Shown: positions 1 to 10,850 of the stretch, one piece after another
How the letters are laid out: each line of letters begins with the position of its first letter
Numbering within the stretch: the stretch's first letter is position 1
Source: Lindgomyces ingoldianus
Lineage: Eukaryota; Ascomycota; Dothideomycetes; Pleosporales; Lindgomycetaceae
Direction: 5' to 3'
Length of the DNA stretch: 64,000 nt
Assembly (NCBI RefSeq): GCF_010093535.1
Contig: NW_022985181.1
Location: 1,103,072-1,167,071 of the forward strand
Made by a program: the position numbers and the translations under genes
The notes under the pieces: generated by a model
What the model was told of the DNA's origin: nothing
Databases searched by the model: none
The model's input: only the letters and a program-made list of their open reading frames with translations

Positions 1-960
1 TCCCCCAAGACCCGCCGCATGGATATAGCCCTCGGCTTCCCTTGCGCAGTCTTTGCCATGAGATATGCCTGCCACCCGCTTTTTGGGTTCAGGTCATGAG
101 AATGTCGTTTTAGTGTAATCCCAGATCAGAATCAGATTCACACTACGGCTTGGATACCTGTGTGAATCCTTAGCTGCTTCTCGTAAGTGCTCACAACGCC
201 AACGGGATTTAAATAGCCTGCCAGTCGCCATCTCCGATGAAGTCGTTGGTTCGTCGGTTTACTTGCTTATTTTTGCAGTCAGAAGAATTTTAATGGTTCC
301 GGCCTCTCCTCGAGCGAAAGGTGAGCTAGTATTTATCAGGTACGTAGTCTTAAATGAAATTTTTAAAGGGGGGGGGAGCTCCGAGCGTGGCTGCCAGCTC
401 CTCTTCCAAGGAAATGTATGATAGCATGACATTCTGCATTCTGGCCTCACTTATACATGCCCTTGAGGTTTTTTTTCTATGGTCCCCTCTAGGATTTTAG
501 ATTGCAGCTTGAAGGAAGCCAAGGCTGTATGAAAACTGCTCAAGTAGGCTCCAGACACCTAATCCTGCCAAAGATTAGGGTTACAACCCGAATGTTGGAG
601 ACTGAGTGGTGGCTTGACACAAGAGTAGAGCTCCCGCGAGATTTGTATTGCATTATACTAGCAGAGGATGTCATGGCTAAAGTGATCGACCATAAGTCTT
701 TTTCTCGCCCCTCCGAGGATTCTGGCCACTGTTTTCGGCGCGTTGGACTTTGCCGTTAGGAAGGGTTGAAGCATTGCGGGAATGGAAGAACCAGAAATTC
801 ATCGTCGTTTGTAATCTGACACCTTAAAACCGGACCAGGCCCTTGAGGAGCAGGAGTGACTCTTGGTTTTGGACAGCGTAACCAATCGGAAGTAATACGA
901 TTCGACTCGGAGTTTTCAACCGCCCTACAACTTAGTTTGTTAGTACAATTATACAATTAC
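1..960. other. Gene-free left flank
   Basis: No open frame here looks like a gene. The longest frames are under 90 codons, start at arbitrary ATGs and show no domain or splice context. Base composition is ordinary until about 930, where it changes abruptly into the AT-rich island. This segment is therefore the normal-composition flank of a RIP-affected block. Confidence 0.6.
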
Positions 961-974
961 TAGAGGAGCAGAGG

Positions 975-990
975 GGACTACAAGTTGTAG
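975..990 (+). repeat. Left copy of short inverted repeat bounding the island
   Basis: GGACTACAAGTTGTAG at this position is matched on the other strand by CTACAAATTGTAGTCC at 8711-8726, a 16-bp inverted pair with one mismatch. The pair sits almost exactly at the two composition boundaries of the AT-rich block. It may be the remains of the terminal repeats of the element that hosted the later insertions. No clear target-site duplication is visible outside it. Confidence 0.45.
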
Positions 991-1349
991 TTAGTACAAA
1001 CTAATTTGCTGTACTTATAATATAATTGCTAAGAATTAGTTTATAGTATAATTAAATAAGGTAGATTTTATGTAATTAACTAACTTACTAAGCTTACTAG
1101 TAACTAGCCTACACTAAAGCTAATTCTTTTGCAGCTGTAGCACTTTAATTATTACTCTACTAAGGTAATTCTTTTTAAAAGTAATAGTTTTTCTGCCCCT
1201 AAAGAAAGCTCTTTTATAGTTGCAACTAGTAGCTAGTATAAAGAGGAAATTAAAAGCTATCTTAAAAATAGTAAGGTACTATAAATAACTAATCTAGAGC
1301 TACTAACTAATTAGATCTATATATATTAAACTGTTTTAAAAGACTTATA

Positions 1350-3214
1350 ACGTACTTCATAGGCGAGTTGCTTACACACCTAAGTTGCTTACTTTTGCTA
1401 AGACCCTACTACACTACTTTTTTTACACTAATGCATTTCTAATAACACTACTTAAACATGTTAAAAAATGTTAGATGCAGCTTACGCTTTAAGCTTTTAA
1501 ATAAGACATAACACTTTTTAACTAACACACTGCAGCTATTTATAGGGTCCTTTAAAAGATAATAAGTAACTAACGCGCTAGACAACTTTTTTAAGCTAAT
1601 TATATAGCTAACTTATAAAAGCTAAATAATAACAAAGAGTAGGTAATTATTTAGCACATACTTAAGCTAAATGTGTAAGAATTTCCCCCCTAGCTAGTAG
1701 CTATAGCTAATATAGCTAATTCTTTACACGCTAAGCATAATATAGGCTATGTTAGCATAAACTAGCTTAATATGTTTATTAAGTGTTACCTAAAGCTTAA
1801 AGTAAAGTTTAAGTGTAAGTATAACTATAAAAAAGCTTTTTATAAGAATTCTGTAGTAATTTAAGACTAGTTTAACCTTATAAAGAATATTAAAGCTAAG
1901 TATAGCATCTAGAATAATAACACGTACAACTTTAATAAGACAGAGTTTATAATAGGCTAGATATCTACTAGAGCAGTTATTACAGGTTTAAAGAGACAAG
2001 GACAGCTAAAAGCAGTCTAGCTAGGTAACTAGAAGTAGATAACAGCTATCTAAGGCATTAATGCTAAAAAGTAGGCTATTCTGCTTTTTATTATCTTTTA
2101 GAGTAGTAACTACTTTTTAAACTAGTATAAGAAAGAAAATCTACTTTAGAATTAAGTTATTATAATCTCTAAGTGCAGCTAGACTACTAATTAGCTTAGT
2201 CTAGACTAATTAAAGCACTTTAATGTGCATATAAAAAAGTGTACTATTAGCAGCTACTGTCTGCTAGTTATTAACAGCTATAAAAGCTATAACTTACTTT
2301 ATTTTTAGTAATACTATAAAGATAATAAGATTATTACTATTTATATACTTTTTTACTTATTACACCTTCTATAGCTACTTAATGTAGGTTGTTTTACTTT
2401 TTTAAAGAAAGTATATAGGCGCTAAGCTAAAAACCTTATACATAACTAGATTACTTATATTATAAAAATAAAGTTTCTACTATGCTTTAAAGTAGCCTAT
2501 AATGCTGTAATTACTTTTAGTAATATCTAAGAAGAGTTTTAAAGCGCTAAATTAGTTCTTTTTAACCTATAATAAGTTATAATAGGCCTTAATGTAAAGT
2601 TGCGCACTTTATTACTACTACTACCTATATATAACAAGCCCTAGTAGTTATAAACTCTAAGTAATACTTTAAAACTTAGGTTATAATTAATGCTTATAAA
2701 GATAAAGATTTAAAAGCATATAAATAGTTTACTAACTTTTATAGTTAAGGTGTTTAAGAAGGTTTTAAAGAGGGTAGTAATAATTACACATAAGCTAGTA
2801 TTAGTGTAACAGAAAATTACTAAGCTTTAAGCAGCTAATAAGGCTGCTACATAACATAAATTACATAAAAGAAAGTAGATTAAGGCAGAAAAGACCTTAA
2901 TAATTTAGAAAAGCCTACGCTTAATAGCTCTAAAGGAGTTTAGGGCGCGTAGTAACAGGAAGAAGGCAAAGAAGCAGGTGCAAGCTAAAGTAGGTAAGCT
3001 ATTCTAAAGGCGCTGCAGACAGTGCAATTAGACTAGGCATAATGTGTAAATGTGTAAGCAAGAAGCAGAAGTAGTATCTAAATAATATTCTAGGCTGTAC
3101 TGTACTATATAGTGCTAGAGCGGGTTGTTATGGGCCATAATAGAGTTTGTTAGGGTGGGGTCTTGGCAAAAGTGAGCGACTCGGGTGTGTGAGCGACTCG
3201 CCTATGAAGTACGT
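1350..3214 (+). mobile_element. Element A: RIP-inactivated pogo/Fot1-type DNA transposon
   Basis: An 1,865-bp element with terminal inverted repeats beginning ACGTACTTCATAGGCGAG, flanked by TA on both sides as expected for Tc1/mariner insertion. The transposase runs on the plus strand. Despite many stops it keeps landmark motifs of fungal pogo transposases: a YNFNKTEF segment (usually YNFDETGF) near 1930, TTN.LSLD.LKHF near 2190, a degraded LLVINSYKSYN near 2260, VGCFTFLKKVY near 2390 and a C-terminal zinc-knuckle-like C-x2-C-x4-H-x4-C near 3012-3060. Nearly every interruption is TAA, TAG or TGA at a plausible Gln/Arg/Trp codon. The right TIR is less mutated than the left and shows two 17-bp direct units starting GTGAGCGACTCG (3172-3188 and 3189-3205). 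Confidence 0.88.
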
Positions 3215-3621
3215 TAAAAGTTATCTTTAATAGTGTTAAAGTATTATTATAATTTACTTATTTTTTTTATCTTTTTTAACTTACTTCTAGTAAGTAGGGA
3301 CATGTTAAGGCTTATAGTCTTCTTATATAAGTAATTAAAAGAATTAAGAGTAGTAAGGAGCTTATAGTGTAATAAAGGCTTAAGCTTAGGCTTCTTCTTT
3401 TTCTTAGTGTCTATATAACGCTAGTATATAGTTTTAATTAAAGTCTCTACTTTTTAGTACTAAATAGGATTATATTGCTATTTATCTTTAAACTAGAGTA
3501 TCTAAAATTTTAGGTAAAAAATTATTATAATAGTGTAGTAAAACACTAGCAGCTCTATAATAAGCTTTTTTTAATACATAATAAGCTTCTTAAGCCTATA
3601 GGCAACACTGCTTTTAAGATA
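3215..3621 (-). repeat. AT-rich debris between elements A and B, possible retroelement remnant
   Basis: The segment between two inserted elements has no TIRs of its own. On the minus strand, about 3,590 down to 3,500, one frame reads LKKAYYRAASVLLHYYNNFL and continues PKILDT. This resembles the start of the RNase H domain of Ty3/Gypsy pol (LKxAFxxAPVLxHYDPxLP, then a DASD-like acidic motif). The frame is interrupted soon after, so the assignment is weak. It could equally be part of the host element that A, B and C inserted into. Confidence 0.3.
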
Positions 3622-4721
3622 ACGTACTTCACAGGCGAGTTACTTACACACCTAAGTTGCTTACTTTTGCTAAGACCCTACTAAACTACTTTTCCTACAC
3701 TAATGCATTCCCTATAACACTACTTAGACATGCTAAAAGAATGTTAGATACAGCTTACGCTCTAAGCTTTTAAATAAAACATAAAACTTTTAAAAAAATA
3801 TGCTATAGCTATGTATAAAGTCTTATAAAAGATAATAAATAACTATAGCGCTAGATAACCTTTACAAGCTAATTCTACAGCTAAATTATAAAGGCTAAGT
3901 AATAAAAAAAAGTAAGTAATTATTAAGACTATACTTAAGCTATATGCGTAAGGAATTTCCTCTTAAATAGCATTTATAGCTAATATAGCTAATTCTTTAC
4001 ACACTAAGCATAATCTAGGCTATGTTTACATAAACTAGCCTAGTATGTTTATAAAGTGTTATTTAAAGCTTAAAGTAAAGTTTTAAGCATAAGTATAGTT
4101 AAAAGATATTTAGCTAATTATAAACCCTATCTTACTAAAGTTATACGTGTTATTATTTTAGATACTATACTTAGCTTTAATATTCTTTATAAGGCTAAAC
4201 CTACTTTAAATTACTTTAAGACTTTTATAAAAAGCTCTTTTATAGTTATACTTACACTTAAATGTTACTTTAAGCTCTAAATAACACTTTATAAATGTAC
4301 TAGGCTAGTTTATATAAACATAGCCTAGATTATACTTAGCGCGTAAAAAATTAGCTATATTAGCTATAAATGCTATTTAAAAGGAAATTCCTTGCGCATA
4401 TAGCTTAAGTATAGTCTTAATAATCACCTACTTTTTTTTATTGCTTAGCCTTTATAATTTAGCTGTAAAATTAGCTTATAAAGGTTATCTAGTGCTATAG
4501 TTATTTATTATTTTTTATAAAACTTTATACATAGCTATAGCACATTTCTTTAAAAGTTTTATGTTTTGTTTAAAAGCTTAGAGTGTAAGCTATATCTAAT
4601 ATTCTTTTAGCGCGTCTAAGTAGTGTTATAGGGAATGCATTAGTGTAGGAAGGGTAGTTTAGTAGGGTCTTAGCAAAAGTAAGCAACTTAGGTGTGTAAG
4701 CAACTTGCCTGTGAAGTATGT
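3622..4721. mobile_element. Element B: foldback (inverted-arm) derivative of element A
   Basis: An 1,100-bp element flanked by TA. Its left arm (about 3622-4105) matches the first ~485 bp of element A in direct orientation. Its right arm (about 4134-4721) matches the first ~590 bp of element A in inverted orientation, including the same ACGTACTTCAC-type terminus. It therefore carries two A-type left ends and no right half: no transposase catalytic core and no zinc knuckle. A ~28-bp unmatched centre separates the arms. Divergence between the arms follows RIP-type transitions. It would be non-autonomous, mobilised by an A-type transposase if it ever moved as a unit. Confidence 0.82.
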
Positions 4722-5676
4722 TATAAGTTATTTTTAAGCTTAAGCTTTTTTTTTATACATAGTAACTTTATGTACACTACTTAAAAGTTAATAATAGTTA
4801 TTTATAAAAAGCTATAGCTAGTGTTGCCTTTAAAGTGTTTTATAACTTAGTAAAAGACTTTAAAGAAGTTAGTAAGCTACTTAGCTTACTTTTAGTTATT
4901 ATTAGTAATAACTTCTTAAAGAGCAGCGTTACTAGGTATGTAAAAGTTCTTAGAGTTATTATTTATGCTGCGCTATCTCTAGATAAACTTTATAATAGGA
5001 TTCTTAAGCTTAAAGCAGCGTATAAGTATAAGATATACAGAGTGCTAGCAGACGCTGCTATCTTATATAAGGTTAAAAGTAGTATAATTAAAAAAACTAT
5101 TATTATTATTAAAAGCTAATTAAGTAGCCTTAAAAACTTTATGTTATTTATATAATAAGTAGATAGTGTTAACAAAGTTATAAAGCTTACCTATAATACT
5201 ATGTTTTTAATAAAGCTTAAATTACTTATAAGAGGCAGCTTTTATAAGAGCTTTTTTAAATTAACTTAAGCTCTTTTTATATATAACAGCCTTAATAACA
5301 AGCTAAATTATATAGCCTGTGCAGTATACACAGTGCTTTAAGGTAAGGTTAGTGCTAAGATGTTAAGAGAGCCTTTTAATAGTCTTATTACTATTCTTTA
5401 ACATGTTATTAGTAATAAAATAATAAAATTTTAACATAATATTATATTTATTAAGTATTTAAGCAATAATCTACGCTTAGTAGGCTCTAGTATAGTTGCT
5501 AAATAAGTTACAGAATCTAATTAGAATATTTTATTACTTATAGTTAATATCTAGTAGATAAGGTTAGTAGTTAGCACTTAATATTAAGTTTTTATGTTGC
5601 TAAGGCGCTAGTCTTACTTAGCTTACTAATTAGATGCGCTACTACACTAAAAAAAAAAGTTATTTAAAAAAGTTTA
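4722..5676. repeat. AT-rich debris between elements B and C
   Basis: This segment has no TIRs of its own and no recognised domain. The only frame of note is 94 codons at 4835-5119 (plus), rich in Leu, Lys, Ile and Val. That composition is what AT-rich sequence gives by chance, so I do not call it a gene. It is probably part of the older element interrupted by A, B and C. Confidence 0.5.
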
Positions 5677-7525
5677 ACGTACCTAACAGGTTAGCTGGCC
5701 ACTTTTGCTAAGCCCCCACTACACTCTACCTATCTACATAATGCCTTAACAACAACACTAGATTAAATTTTCTAAAGAACATTAGATATAGCTTACTCTT
5801 TAGGCTTTTAAATAAGACTTAAAACTCTCTATATAACACGCTGCAGCTATCTATAATGTCTTTTACATAACACTAAGTAATTAACGCGCTAGACAGCCTT
5901 TAGAAGCAGAATACTAGCCTAAATTAAGAAATCTAACTAAGCTTAAAAAAAAAGGTAGTTGTTAAGTACATACTTAAGCTTATTACGCGCAGATTTCCCC
6001 CTAGGCTTACAGCTATAGCTAATATAGCTAATTCCTTACGCGCAAAGCGCAATCTAGGCTAGGTTAGCTTAAACTAGCCTAGTATGTAGGTTAAGCACTG
6101 CTCTAAGTTTATAATAAAGTTTAATTATAAGTTTAATTATAAAAGAGCACTTTATAAGGATCTAGAGGTTATCTAAGGCTAGTTTTGCCTAGTAGCTAAC
6201 ATAAAAGCTAAGTATAGTATCTAAGATAAAGACATGTATAACTTTAATAAGTTAAGCTTTATAATAGGCTAGATATTAACTAGAGCAGTTATTACAGCTT
6301 TAAAGAAATAAAGACAGCTAAAGGTAATATAGTAAAGTAATAAAGAGTAAATAACAGTTATCTAGGGCATTAATATAATAAAGTAAGCTATTTTACTTTT
6401 TATTATTTTTAAGGGCTGCTATTACTTCTCTGCTTAGTATAAGAAGAAGAATTTACTTTAAAACTAGGTTATTATAGTCTCTAAAAACAGCTAGATAATA
6501 AATAAGCTTAGGCTGCAGTAGTTAAAGCACTTTAATAAGCATATAAAAAAAAGAGTTATAAGCGCTTATTAGCTTTTTATTATTAACAGCTATAAAAGCT
6601 ATAACTTACTTAATTTCTAGCAGTACTATAAAGAGAATAAGATTATTACTATCTATATACCTTTATACTTATTACACCTTTTATAGCCTCTTAATGTAGG
6701 TTGTTTTGCCCCTTTAAAGAAGGTGTATAGGGGCTAAGCTAAAGATCTTATGCGCAACTAGATTACTTACATTATAAAACTTAAGTTTCTACTATGCTTT
6801 ATACACACTTATAATGCAGTAATTACTTTTAGTAATATCTAAGGAGGGTTTTAAAGCGCTAGTTTAGTCTTATTTAACCTAGAATAGGTTAAAATAGCTC
6901 TTAATGTCTAGTTGTGTACTCTATTACTACTACTACTTATTAATAATAAGCTTTAGCAGTTGTAAACCTTAAGCAATACTCTTAAATTTAGGTTGTAATT
7001 AATGCTTATAAAGGTAAAAATTTAAAGGCATGTAGATAGCTTACTAATGTCTATAGTAAAGGCCTTTAAAAAGGTCTTAAAGAGGGCATTAATTATTACG
7101 CACAAGCTAGTGTTAGTGTAAAAAGAGATTATAAAGCTTTAAGCAGCAAATAAAGCTGCTACATAATGTAGATTACATAAAAGAAAGCAGATCTAGGCAA
7201 AAAAGACCTTAATAGTTAAGAATAGGGCTTGTCTAACTGCTCTAAAGGAGTTTAGAGCGCGTAGTGATAGGAAGAAGCTAAAGACGCAGGTGCGCGCTAA
7301 AGAAGGTAAGCTAAGTTAAAGGCAATGTAGGCAGTGCAATTAGACTAGGCATAACTTGCGTACGTGTAAAAAAGTAGTAGAAGTAGACTCTAAATAATAT
7401 CTTGTGTTGTATTGCTCTATACAGGGCTAAAGTGGGCAGTTTTGCGCTAGAATGGGGTGGTTTTAGTGGGGGCTTGGCAAAAGTGGCCGGCCAACCTGTG
7501 TGGCCGGCCAACCTGTTAGGTACGT
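5677..7525 (+). mobile_element. Element C: second pogo/Fot1-type DNA transposon, different TIR motif
   Basis: A 1,849-bp element flanked by TA. Its body lines up with element A over the transposase region: a YNFNK-type motif near 6240, the GIN motif near 6370, a degraded LKHFN stretch near 6530, VGCF near 6695, and a CRQCN.TRHN zinc-knuckle remnant near 7325. It is inactivated by the same class of stops. The termini begin ACGTACCTAACAGGTT and differ from A. The right end has two 17-bp units starting GTGGCCGGCC (7473-7506), while the left end has only one such unit. The last ~250 bp is noticeably less AT-biased than the rest. Confidence 0.87.
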
Positions 7526-8726
7526 TATATATTAACACTTAACATAATTTTTAACCTAGCTAAGTGTAGTACTATTAAAATCTCCTTTTTCTACTTTACA
7601 AAGCTATAATTTATGTATAATAAAATAGTAGTAAAAGAGAATAGTAGGGTATAAAAAAAATCTGCTTAGTTTTAAAAAAAAATACTTTAAATTTTTACTA
7701 ATAATGTGTTATAAAAGAATTAGTTCTGTATAATTACTTAGTTAATAAAGGCTCTTTATAAAGAACTTTCTTGCTAGAGTGTATAGCTTATATAATAAGC
7801 TAAGCTAGCTACTATTACTTTAAATAAGTTAAAAGGTAAGTAAAGACTATTAAGTAAAAGCTCTTTACTAATAATATTAATTTAGTGCTTTTTTTAGAAA
7901 TAAAAGTTAACATAGTAATAGCTACTAACAACTTTAGTAGACTTTTTACTACTTTTTATATAGTAAAGCTTATAAAGCTAAACTTAGCATAAAACACTTT
8001 TATTATTTATATACTATAAACTAGCACTATGCTGCTATATAAAAGAAGGCTTCTGCTAGCCCTAAAGCTAGCTAAGGTGCTTTATGTAATAACTTAGCTG
8101 TTCTAGCTTTACTTTTTTCCCTTTAATCTATATATTATTCTAGTTAATAGGGAACTTTAACTTAAAGTTATACATAGTATTATTAGAATAGTCCTTTAAA
8201 ATAGATGCCTCTTTAGCATTATTTATTAGTAATAAAGATAAAGAGCTATTAAATAACAGCTATAAAAATAATAAAAATTAAAACTTTTTAAAGTAATAAA
8301 AGCTTATATAATAAAGTATAAAAGAGCTTAAAGCTTAAAAGCTTAAAGCTTAAGAAGCTTATAAAGTGTTATATATTAATTAGCTAGCCTAAAAGAAGTT
8401 TAACATGCTTATAGTAATAGAAAATTAAAGTTATAAAATAAAAAATGTAAAAATAAGTAAGTCCTTACTATTTTTTTTATATAATTATACTAAGAGGTAA
8501 TATAGAAAACTTTGCTAGTTGCACTGCCTATAGCCCTTACATGCTCTATATAATGTTAATAACTTTACTTTAGGCCTTACTTTAAACCTTACTACTAAAA
8601 AAGTTTATATAAGTTATAATATAATATACTTTTTAGCTTTAAATATAATTTAATACAACTTAGAAACTAACTACAACTCTATAATGCACGTAATTATAAC
8701 GTATTGTATTCTACAAATTGTAGTCC
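7526..8726. repeat. AT-rich debris right of element C
   Basis: 1.2 kb of AT-rich DNA with no frame over 60 codons and no TIR. Short minus-strand stretches look protein-like (for example LEQLSYYIKHL near 8,100) but are too short and interrupted to classify. The right boundary at 8726 coincides with the outer inverted repeat and the return to normal composition. Confidence 0.5.
8711..8726 (-). repeat. Right copy of short inverted repeat bounding the island
   Basis: Inverted partner of the 975-990 repeat, 15 of 16 bases matching. It lies immediately inside the return to normal base composition. Further inward, a second short match on the inverted strand (GTTGTAGTTAGT) also occurs near both ends, which suggests that longer but heavily mutated terminal repeats once existed. 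Confidence 0.45.
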
Positions 8727-8949
8727 TTCCTGTTGGTCACGCTGGTTTTAGATATTTCAAGTAGATGGAACTTCCTTCCTTCAAAGATCTAGATACAATC
8801 GAACGGCAGAGGTATGCACCCTAATTCATAAATACCCTCTAGGTAGTAACAGCAATAGCTTCTCTCATTATGAAGAAATGCCCTTATGCTTTTTTTTCTG
8901 CATTACACTCATGTGTTCCAGATTTTCAACTCATTGTGATAACAGAGCC

Positions 8950-10050
8950 TCAATTCGTTCTTCCCCCAGCCAATTCAGGATAATCAGTAATGCCCGAACC
9001 CACATACAGTGGCGCCGGGCTCGCCGTCACCGAGGTCGTTGAGTGGTTAATGGAGGCGTGCGGATTGCACCCTGGGGCCAGAGCCACTGAAGTCTTATCC
9101 GGCACCGGCGGCATACCATATTCTTGAGACGGAGGGTATGTCACCCCAACAATAGGTTGTCCTCGCCCACGGCGGAGGATCAAAAGTGCGATGATTCCAA
9201 TGGCACCTACGGCTACGATTCCCCCAATTACGCCGCCTACGATGATTCCCGTGTTCTTCGTGCTTTGTCCAGGGGATGAAGGTGGTGAAGTGGATGATGG
9301 AGGGGGTGCTGGTACGGTCTGTGTGCTTCTCTCGGTCTGGGTGATTGAGGTAGGATTCGAGGTTGCAGTTGGGGTTAGAGATGCCGTTAGCCTTGTTGAC
9401 GTCGTCGTACTTGGTAACACCAGTTGTTCCGCAGTTCCTTCGATTCCTTGTTAGAATAATTCCCTACTGTCTTTTTAGACACTTACTAGAGTCAGTCGGG
9501 TTTATTTGGTAAATGTCCGTGCCTGTGTGGATTGTGGCAGCACACCGAAAACTTGTCAAAGGGTCAGATGCCCCAAGAGAGGAATACAGACGATCGCTCG
9601 AGCAAATGGAACTGACAGTTCCACTATAATATAGGGATAAAGTTAGTCATTCGACCGTCTTGCTTGCAAATGCGTCTTACCAATAAGAATCTGTTGAAGC
9701 ACCAAGCATGTACCCTGAGGAACACCCCGTCCATTGTGGGCAAGATAATGAGCTCGTCGCGTGACAGAATTTATAGTAACTGCCGTATGTGATGACACTT
9801 AATGAAATGTCATAGTAAACAGAAGAGTCTAGCAATACAATGAATCAGAAATGACCTCACGTTGTTCCAAGGACTCGGTCTTACAGATGGTTGAGCTAGC
9901 AGTTTGGCTAAGTGAGTACCAGCCAAGCGTTCCAAATTGGGCTGATTGTCGGGGTAACAAGGCTGGTGCAGTGGATGGAGCCTCTAAAGAGTTCATAACG
10001 GTTGCCGCGACATAGCTACTCAAAGCTAGAATGACGATGAGAGCTTTCAT
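8950..10050 (-). CDS. Secreted/anchored protein: signal peptide, Cys-rich ectodomain, single TM helix
   Basis: Four exons: 10050-9885, 9828-9681, 9623-9487 and 9446-8950, giving about 315 residues. Introns have GTAAGA, GTAAGA and GTAAGT donors, and the second has a CTAAC branch site. The start MKALIVILALSSYVAA is a clear signal peptide. Residues ~50-155 form a Cys-containing ectodomain (pattern including CPQWTGCSSGYM, YWCGTVSSIC and FRCAATI). It is followed by a Ser/Thr/Pro linker, a Gly-rich TM helix (TGIIVGGVIGGIVAVGAIG and onward) ending in RRGRGQ, and a short cytoplasmic tail. This resembles the large Pezizomycotina families of wall- or membrane-anchored proteins with SKG6-like TM helices, whose functions are mostly unknown. 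The third intron (40 nt) is short and is the least certain boundary. A gene of the same architecture lies at 46879-47897. Confidence 0.72.
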
Positions 10051-10850
10051 GGTTGCGTAAAGCAGAAAGTTGAGTCACTCAAACTACTTCGTGTAAGAAC
10101 GGGTTGACTTCTTATTATCTCTGGAATGCACACAGCCTTCTGCAATTTCCATTTTGCGGCACAGTCCCCAAGGCATGGAAACACGGAGCGAGATATATGC
10201 GGGGGCGGATTCCTGCTCGTTCGAATGGCAAGGCTGGCACCTGCCAAAAGATGATTGAGAAGCGCCAGGATGGGAAATAATGGGGCTAAAATCATCGGTG
10301 AGGAAGGATTTGACGGCGGAGGCTGCGGCACAGGCGTTGTGACCGGAGAAAGTCAGGGGAAAACAAACATGTAAACGATGCTGTGCGACAAAGACGGTGA
10401 TAGTGATTGGGTTCTAGAGACAAGAAATTGAAGGCTACGTTAGCTATCAAAAAAAATCGATGTTTCGCATATTTCCATGCAAACGCGGAAAACTTATCGG
10501 GGAGTTTAGAAGACTGTACAAGTGATAGAGAAGGGAGCCTACTCCTTTTAAGGCCATTCTCCACGCTCCCTACGACGGACAAATATTTTCCTTCTAGAAT
10601 TCTTTCCAGTAATACTCTCTTTAGGATTAAGTCCTAGTTCTAGTTAAAGATAGGCCGAAAAGTCAAAATAGCGAGGGTATAAATGAGAAGGATTAAGAAG
10701 CGGCTCATTTATTGGGCTATGAAGGGCAAGTGTTCAAGGTGTACTTGAAATTAAATAGAAAATATGAAGGCGAAACTTAGTGGCCGAATCATAGCAACCA
10801 TAAACTTATTTACATTCGCTATCAACTCCGTCGCGTCTGAGATAGATGTC
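10051..10850. other. Upstream region without a supported gene
   Basis: This is the presumed promoter and leader of the minus-strand TM-protein gene. Two overlapping minus-strand frames (about 95 codons each, 10047-10582) have no splice signals, domain or sensible composition, and I treat them as chance. No further structure was recognised. Confidence 0.5.

Larger units (their letters stand above)
975..8726. repeat. AT-rich RIP-degraded transposon nest
   Basis: A 7.7-kb block has very low GC, a large excess of TpA and almost no frame over 95 codons, in sharp contrast to both flanks. Reading transposase-like frames through it shows stop codons mostly where Gln or Arg codons belong (CAA/CAG to TAA/TAG, CGA to TGA). 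This is the C-to-T signature of repeat-induced point mutation in Pezizomycotina. It contains three elements with terminal inverted repeats (see separate entries) plus unclassified AT-rich segments. The block is bracketed by short inverted sequences at 975-990 and 8711-8726. Confidence 0.85.

Noticed and set aside
4835..5119. 94-codon plus frame inside the AT-rich island
   Set aside because: Its Leu/Lys/Ile/Val-rich composition is expected of AT-rich DNA, it matches no family I know, and it lies in RIP-mutated debris.
10047..10582. Minus frames of 94-96 codons upstream of the TM-protein gene, one with a hydrophobic N-terminus
   Set aside because: They overlap the start and promoter of the supported gene in another frame and have no splice or domain support.
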